Below, piece after piece: positions 5,791 through 8,442 of a stretch of 8,442 bases of DNA. Origin of the DNA: Prolixibacteraceae bacterium. Lineage in GTDB: Bacteria; Bacteroidota; Bacteroidia; Bacteroidales; Prolixibacteraceae. Position numbers and translations under genes: made by a program. Numbering within the stretch: the first letter of the stretch is position 1; each line of letters opens with the position of its first letter. The stretch spans positions 1 through 8,442 of the forward strand of contig JAGODU010000168.1 of NCBI GenBank assembly GCA_017998095.1, read 5' to 3'. The notes beneath the pieces were generated by a model. It worked only from the letters and a program-made list of their open reading frames with translations, was not told the DNA's origin and ran no database searches.

Positions 5791-6060
5791 ATGAAAAAAG
5801 CAGACTTGGTCAATGAGTTGGCAAAGTTTACCAGTACGAAAAAGGAATCGGTAATGGCGGTGGAGATTATGTTGAATTTGATAAAAAAGACATTAAAGAA
5901 AAGAGAGGAGGTTTTTCTTTCAGGTTTTGGAACTTTCAGTATTGTCAAACGAAAAGCACGAAAAGGCAGAAATCCTAAAACGGGGGAAGCAATCAGGATA
6001 CCGGCTAGGGTTCTGCCAAAATTTAAGCCAGCAAGGGCGTTTAAAGAGGCGGTGAAATAG
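5791..6060 (+). CDS. HU/IHF-family DNA-binding protein
   Basis: A complete 89-residue histone-like protein of the HU/IHF (DNABII) family, which bends DNA as a dimer. Visible are the N-terminal helical dimerisation part (KADLVNELAKFTSTKKESV), the GFGTF turn near residue 46, and the arm with RKGRNPKTGEAIRIPA, whose RNP is the conserved proline loop that intercalates into DNA. The gene follows the integrase by 18 bases with an excellent site (TTGGAGGTGAT before the ATG), so the two are probably one operon. Integrases often need such a protein to build the recombination complex, so a dedicated element-encoded accessory factor is likely, though whether it acts with this integrase is inferred. A terminator follows. 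HU and IHF subunits cannot be told apart with certainty here. Confidence 0.95.
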   Translation: MKKADLVNELAKFTSTKKESVMAVEIMLNLIKKTLKKREEVFLSGFGTFSIVKRKARKGRNPKTGEAIRIPARVLPKFKPARAFKEAVK

Positions 6061-6080
6061 GGTTAACTCAATTATGGTAT

Positions 6081-6112
6081 AAGGGTTTCTGTCAATGAAC
6101 AGAGCCCCTTTA
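6081..6112 (+). terminator. Intrinsic terminator of the integrase-HU unit
   Basis: AAGGGTTTCTGT (6081-6092) pairs with ACAGAGCCCCTT (6099-6110) with one mismatch (T against C) and one G-U pair, loop CAATGA, then a short T-rich tail. It lies between two convergent genes and ends at the stop codon of the minus-strand one; the minus-strand side has no good U-tract, so it mainly serves the plus strand. Confidence 0.75.
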
Positions 6113-6427
6113 AAATTCTAGCATTATTGGCTTTTGATCATACGATCTCTTGATAATACCTAAATCTTTAAGTACTGCTGCAATATGGGAACCGTGTCTT
6201 GGGGTGTAACGTGAATTATTTTTAATCCATTCACCAAAGCCACCAAGTATTGGATCCGTTACATTAAAACCACCAGGCACGGTTTTATTTTTAAATGTAC
6301 TTTGAATTTTTAATATAAATTCTCTTGAGATATGTGGGCGGCCTGTATATTCAATGAAAAAGCCGCCCTGACCATCTAGTGTGTATTCAAACTTAGCCCT
6401 ACCAGAAAGAGTAGATATTGTTGGCAT
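6110..6427 (-). CDS. Small protein of unknown function
   Basis: About 105 residues with no signal peptide or membrane segment, so probably cytoplasmic. I do not recognise the family. The C-terminal half, with GGFGEWIKNN, then TPRHGSHIAAVLKDLGII and a basic KRSYDQK, has the look of a helical, perhaps winged-helix or nucleic-acid-binding fold, which is only an impression. Two ATGs compete: the one at 6436 overlaps the AAAGGA that would serve as ribosome binding site, while the one at 6427 lies 8 bases after it, so 6427 is preferred. It follows the WSC lipoprotein gene by 63 bases on the same strand and may be the last gene of that unit. It converges on the HU gene, sharing the hairpin between them. 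Confidence 0.7.
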   Translation of the reverse strand: MPTISTLSGRAKFEYTLDGQGGFFIEYTGRPHISREFILKIQSTFKNKTVPGGFNVTDPILGGFGEWIKNNSRYTPRHGSHIAAVLKDLGIIKRSYDQKPIMLEF

Positions 6428-6490
6428 TGTAGTCATCCTTTATTCAAATTCTGACGAGGAACACGAAAGATCGAATGTTGAACATCCGGT

Positions 6491-7447
6491 TCATTCAGAT
6501 TGATAAACACTATTTGCCCAAGAACCGCCACATATCTGGTCTATATTGCCAGAACAATTCATGTTGCAATTATTTGCTTCTCCATAGCTGCCATACTGGT
6601 TGCCGCAAAAACAATGGGTGCTAAACTGAGTTCCAGCATATTTAAATCCTTTCTCCTTACACATGGAGATACACAACTCATTGGTCAGTCTGTTACTATG
6701 TGTCGTGAACCCATTAATATCTCGCCCGGTAAGACTTACCCCAAACGATGCAGGTGTATCTTGCTTATCTTTATAGCAACCAACATAATGAGATTTTAGC
6801 TTCATTTGTGTTTTCTCTGCAATTCTTATACGTTCCTCTTGAATTTTCTTGCTTTCTTCAGTCTGTAAGTATTCACCTCTGCACAAGATATAATCTTGAA
6901 TGAAAGGATCGTTGACAATATCCCATGTTATTTGATGTATGGCATATGCCATCGCGCGCATTGATGATTTTGGGGAATTATCATTTGCTTCATAAATTTC
7001 CGTATATAACATGTCTGGAATTTCAACCTTCAGCCTAACATCAGCACCTTGAGCCCAAACACCTTGAGTAAAGCTAGCTCCATACATGGAGACCTGAAGG
7101 GTTTTTGCAGAATTAGCATCTACAATGACATTGCATTTCTCAAAAGCATTTTTCATGTAATCCACAATATAATTTGTTAATTGTTTCGGATTTATATACC
7201 ACTTGGTCACGCCTCTATCCCACATCAAATAATCTTCATCCGTTGCTTGTTTATTAATAATATTCACTGAAGGAGGCATTGGACATTTTGATAGTGTCCT
7301 CATTCTCTTAGGCTTCGTCTTATATATAGCTTGTAATTCTTCCGGTTTTAGTTCGTCGGCTACGTCTTTTGTTAGATGAAACGTGCAAGAAGCCAGTGAT
7401 GGAATAATGAAAATGATGCACAAGATTGCTAGGCACTTATTATTCAT
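6491..7447 (-). CDS. Lipoprotein with a C-terminal WSC domain
   Basis: A 318-residue predicted lipoprotein. The N-terminus is a lipoprotein signal (MNNKCLAILCIIFIIPSLAS then Cys21, lipobox LASC), so it should be lipid-anchored in the cell envelope. Residues about 50-190 form a domain of unknown function similar in general layout to small envelope lipoproteins. A charged, possibly coiled stretch (about 195-217) links to a WSC domain (about 220-315) with eight cysteines (224, 259, 263, 279, 281, 294, 298, 306) and the typical YVGCYKD start, CISMC, CFCGN and ICGG motifs. WSC domains bind carbohydrate in the proteins studied, so a surface glycan-binding role is plausible. A TTG at 7465 is in frame, but the ATG at 7447 has AAGGGA seven bases before it and gives a proper signal peptide. 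It lies downstream of the other lipoprotein gene, about 130 bases apart, and may be co-transcribed. Confidence 0.85.
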   Translation of the reverse strand: MNNKCLAILCIIFIIPSLASCTFHLTKDVADELKPEELQAIYKTKPKRMRTLSKCPMPPSVNIINKQATDEDYLMWDRGVTKWYINPKQLTNYIVDYMKNAFEKCNVIVDANSAKTLQVSMYGASFTQGVWAQGADVRLKVEIPDMLYTEIYEANDNSPKSSMRAMAYAIHQITWDIVNDPFIQDYILCRGEYLQTEESKKIQEERIRIAEKTQMKLKSHYVGCYKDKQDTPASFGVSLTGRDINGFTTHSNRLTNELCISMCKEKGFKYAGTQFSTHCFCGNQYGSYGEANNCNMNCSGNIDQICGGSWANSVYQSE

Positions 7448-7460
7448 AAAAACATCCCTT

Positions 7461-7476
7461 GACAAGATATTTTGTC
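7461..7476. promoter_or_regulatory. Operator-like palindrome before the WSC lipoprotein
   Basis: GACAAGATATTTTGTC is symmetric over its 16 bases, with one G-T step and an unpaired 2-base centre, and lies 14 bases upstream of the lipoprotein ATG. It could be an operator or an mRNA hairpin near the ribosome binding site. No promoter boxes are clear beside it. Confidence 0.35.
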
Positions 7477-7478
7477 TT

Positions 7479-7500
7479 GGAAAACTTCACAGTGACGTAT
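7479..7500 (+). repeat. Copy 2 of the imperfect 21-bp direct repeat
   Basis: GGAAAACTTCACAGTGACGT followed by AT matches 897-917 at 19 of 21 aligned positions plus one inserted T, in the same orientation. It lies in the gap between the two lipoprotein genes. See copy 1 for interpretation. Confidence 0.4.
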
Positions 7501-7513
7501 GTGATGCAGATAC

Positions 7514-7534
7514 TCACAGCATTTTCAATTTCAT
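7514..7534 (-). CDS. Six-codon open frame with a strong ribosome binding site
   Basis: ATG at 7534 starts MKLKML followed by TGA, and an AGGAGGAAGGG lies just upstream, among the strongest sites in the window. It may be a leader peptide between the two lipoprotein genes, or the stub of a lost secreted-protein gene, since MKLKML is a typical signal-peptide beginning. It is far below the size at which coding can be judged. Confidence 0.25.
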   Translation of the reverse strand: MKLKML

Positions 7535-7576
7535 AAATCCCTTCCTCCTGTCCTAATCACCAAAACCACTTATAGA

Positions 7577-8161
7577 CTAAGAAAGAATTTTCTTGAAATC
7601 AGGATCCTCCAGTATGGATAGCACCATCCCGTCAATCATTTCATATGCGCGTTTTTCCAAAACAGCCACGTCATTGGTCGGTGCACCATGCGATTTTACA
7701 GAATAAGTGTGCTTGTATAGACGTTTGCCCATCTTTGTGCAAAGAACATCGAAAACGATCTCTCTGTCGGATACTGAACGTAATATGAGGGTCATCTCAG
7801 CGTCGTATATTGGATCACCCGGTGTAATAACGATCCCTGCCCGTTCAAAACCTTTCTGCAGAGCATACCAGAAGAAAGAAACTACGGGTTGATTGATGGT
7901 TGACGACGAAGTGTAAAACAACTGATATCCAACTGTCCTGTCCGGACTGTAATACGCCAGATTCGGTGTGCCTGATTTATCGACAATGGAAGCTAGGAGA
8001 ATGACTTTGTCCTTGTAGTTTGTGTAATTTTCATGATTTATGTTTGGACTATATCGTTCCCTGCTAAGACTAACAATCGTACTTGCCGACGGGGCGCATC
8101 CGATCAGGATCATACACAAAAGAAAAGACGCGACAAAACAGACAAACCATTTTTGTTTCAT
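7577..8161 (-). CDS. Predicted lipoprotein of unknown function
   Basis: A 194-residue predicted lipoprotein: a basic start (MKQK), a hydrophobic run and the lipobox LIGC with Cys22 as the lipid-attachment residue. The mature part alternates short strands and helices, with FFWYALQKGFERAGIVI, YDAEMTLILRSVSDREIVFDV and a C-terminal helix ending in LEDPDFKKIL. This layout is reminiscent of small envelope lipoproteins such as YajG or transporter-associated lipoproteins, but I cannot assign a family. The start is well supported by TAGGAGG four bases before the ATG. It is the first gene of the minus-strand group, ahead of the WSC lipoprotein, whose N-terminal domain may be distantly similar. Paired lipoproteins on mobile elements sometimes alter the host surface or exclude competing elements, which is speculation here. 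Confidence 0.83.
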   Translation of the reverse strand: MKQKWFVCFVASFLLCMILIGCAPSASTIVSLSRERYSPNINHENYTNYKDKVILLASIVDKSGTPNLAYYSPDRTVGYQLFYTSSSTINQPVVSFFWYALQKGFERAGIVITPGDPIYDAEMTLILRSVSDREIVFDVLCTKMGKRLYKHTYSVKSHGAPTNDVAVLEKRAYEMIDGMVLSILEDPDFKKILS

Positions 8162-8287
8162 GATGCCTCCTAGATAGCGTTATGACGTTGTTTAAATAAA
8201 TATGGTGTTGAAAACTTGAGAGACTTTCTTCCTTATTTTATGATTTGTCAATAAAAAATCATTTAGATCAATAAGATCGTCCTTGTT

Positions 8288-8313
8288 GACTTCAAATCGT
8301 GTGTGGGGCGCTA
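8288..8313 (+). repeat. Partial selC-like sequence, inverted relative to the tRNA
   Basis: GACTTCAAATC (8288-8298) is the anticodon-arm sequence expected of a selenocysteine tRNA, including the full CTTCAAA loop with the UCA anticodon. GTGTGGGGCGCTA (8301-8313) is identical to the start of the variable arm of the real tRNA at the window edge, but on the opposite strand. Neither the acceptor nor the T arm follows, so this is a fragment and no working tRNA. It may be a remnant of a second selC copy or an attachment-site core. Confidence 0.6.
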
Positions 8314-8323
8314 ACGTCGGAAG

Positions 8324-8351
8324 GTTAAAGAAAGTTAAAGGCAGGTTAAAG
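8324..8351 (+). repeat. Three phased GTTAAAG direct repeats
   Basis: GTTAAAG occurs at 8324-8330, 8334-8340 and 8345-8351, with starts 10 and 11 bases apart, one helical turn. Same-face repeats beside a tRNA-derived sequence are typical of integrase arm-type sites or excisionase sites. Function is inferred from position and phasing. Confidence 0.55.
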
Positions 8352-8358
8352 AATTTTA

Positions 8359-8374
8359 TTCGATAAAAATCGAA
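8359..8374 (-). terminator. Possible terminator of the tRNA-Sec gene
   Basis: TTCGAT (8359-8364) and ATCGAA (8369-8374) are perfect complements around a 4-base loop, 15 bases beyond the CCA end of the tRNA. The sequence beyond on the minus strand is AT-rich but has no long U-tract, so termination would be weak. Confidence 0.35.
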
Positions 8375-8388
8375 ATTTGCTAATAAAT

Positions 8389-8442
8389 TGGCGGAAGTGC
8401 ATGGGAATCGAACCCACCTGGGACGGTTCTAGCGCCCCACAC
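8389..8442 (-). tRNA. selC: tRNA-Sec (selenocysteine), 3' part, runs off the window
   Basis: Read on the minus strand, the sequence gives a long variable arm (GGGGCG pairing with CGTCCC around CTAGAAC), a 5-bp T arm with the invariant TTCGATT loop, the 3' acceptor strand GCACTTCC, discriminator G and an encoded CCA at 8391-8389. The very long variable arm and an apparently 8-base acceptor strand are hallmarks of selenocysteine tRNA, and the sequence closely parallels E. coli selC. The 5' half with the anticodon lies beyond the edge, so the UCA anticodon is not seen directly, but tRNA-Ser and tRNA-Leu fit less well. It implies a host that makes selenoproteins. selC is a known integration hotspot for islands. 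Confidence 0.88.

Noticed and set aside
7463..7465. TTG start six codons upstream of the WSC lipoprotein
   Set aside because: It has no ribosome binding site and lies upstream of the AAGGGA that fits the ATG at 7447; the later start gives a normal lipoprotein signal.
8288..8442. The selC fragment and the tRNA as a simple attL/attR pair
   Set aside because: They are in opposite orientation, whereas simple integration produces direct repeats, so they cannot be the two ends of one plain insertion.

Overview
The window is AT-rich. It looks like part of an integrated mobile element or genomic island in a Gram-negative bacterium that makes selenoproteins. Four things support this: the 3' part of a selenocysteine tRNA gene at the right edge, two proteins with lipobox signal peptides (so an outer or double membrane is likely), strong GGAGG-type ribosome binding sites, and a HU/IHF-type protein. 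The long-variable-arm tRNA-Sec and the WSC lipoprotein would fit a Desulfobacterota-like host, but that placement is an inference from general impression.

Layout, left to right. (1) Positions 1-721: the 3' end of an unidentified plus-strand gene converges on a small single-domain tyrosine recombinase on the minus strand. (2) Positions 722-2556: about 1.8 kb with no convincing protein gene but packed with inverted repeats, a promoter with an operator-like palindrome, a promoter followed by a strongly structured RNA, an intrinsic terminator and several more palindromes. (3) Positions 2557-4488: a 643-residue primase-helicase replication protein (archaeo-eukaryotic-type primase domain, PriCT-like linker, RecA-like ATPase, C-terminal helix-turn-helix). 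A matching inverted repeat and a textbook terminator follow it. (4) Positions 4591-6060: a second, full-size tyrosine recombinase and a HU-like protein, probably co-transcribed and ended by a terminator at 6081. (5) Positions 6110-8161, minus strand: two lipoproteins (one carrying a WSC domain) and a small unknown protein, probably cargo. (6) Positions 8163-8442: a partial selC-like sequence in inverted orientation, three phased GTTAAAG repeats and the tRNA-Sec 3' end.

The parts fit a replicating integrative element organised like satellite phage P4: a fused primase-helicase, related repeats on both sides of its gene (compare P4 ori and crr), a structured, terminator-rich leader upstream of it (compare the P4 RNA-based immunity region), an integrase with a DNA-bending protein, and cargo next to a tRNA gene that is a known island hotspot. 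This is an analogy of architecture; no sequence homology to P4 is claimed. The most unusual part is the non-coding 1.2-2.4 kb region: a dispersed family of about 45-bp inverted repeats, and a roughly 85-nt RNA whose sequence allows two mutually exclusive folds, one of them a terminator.
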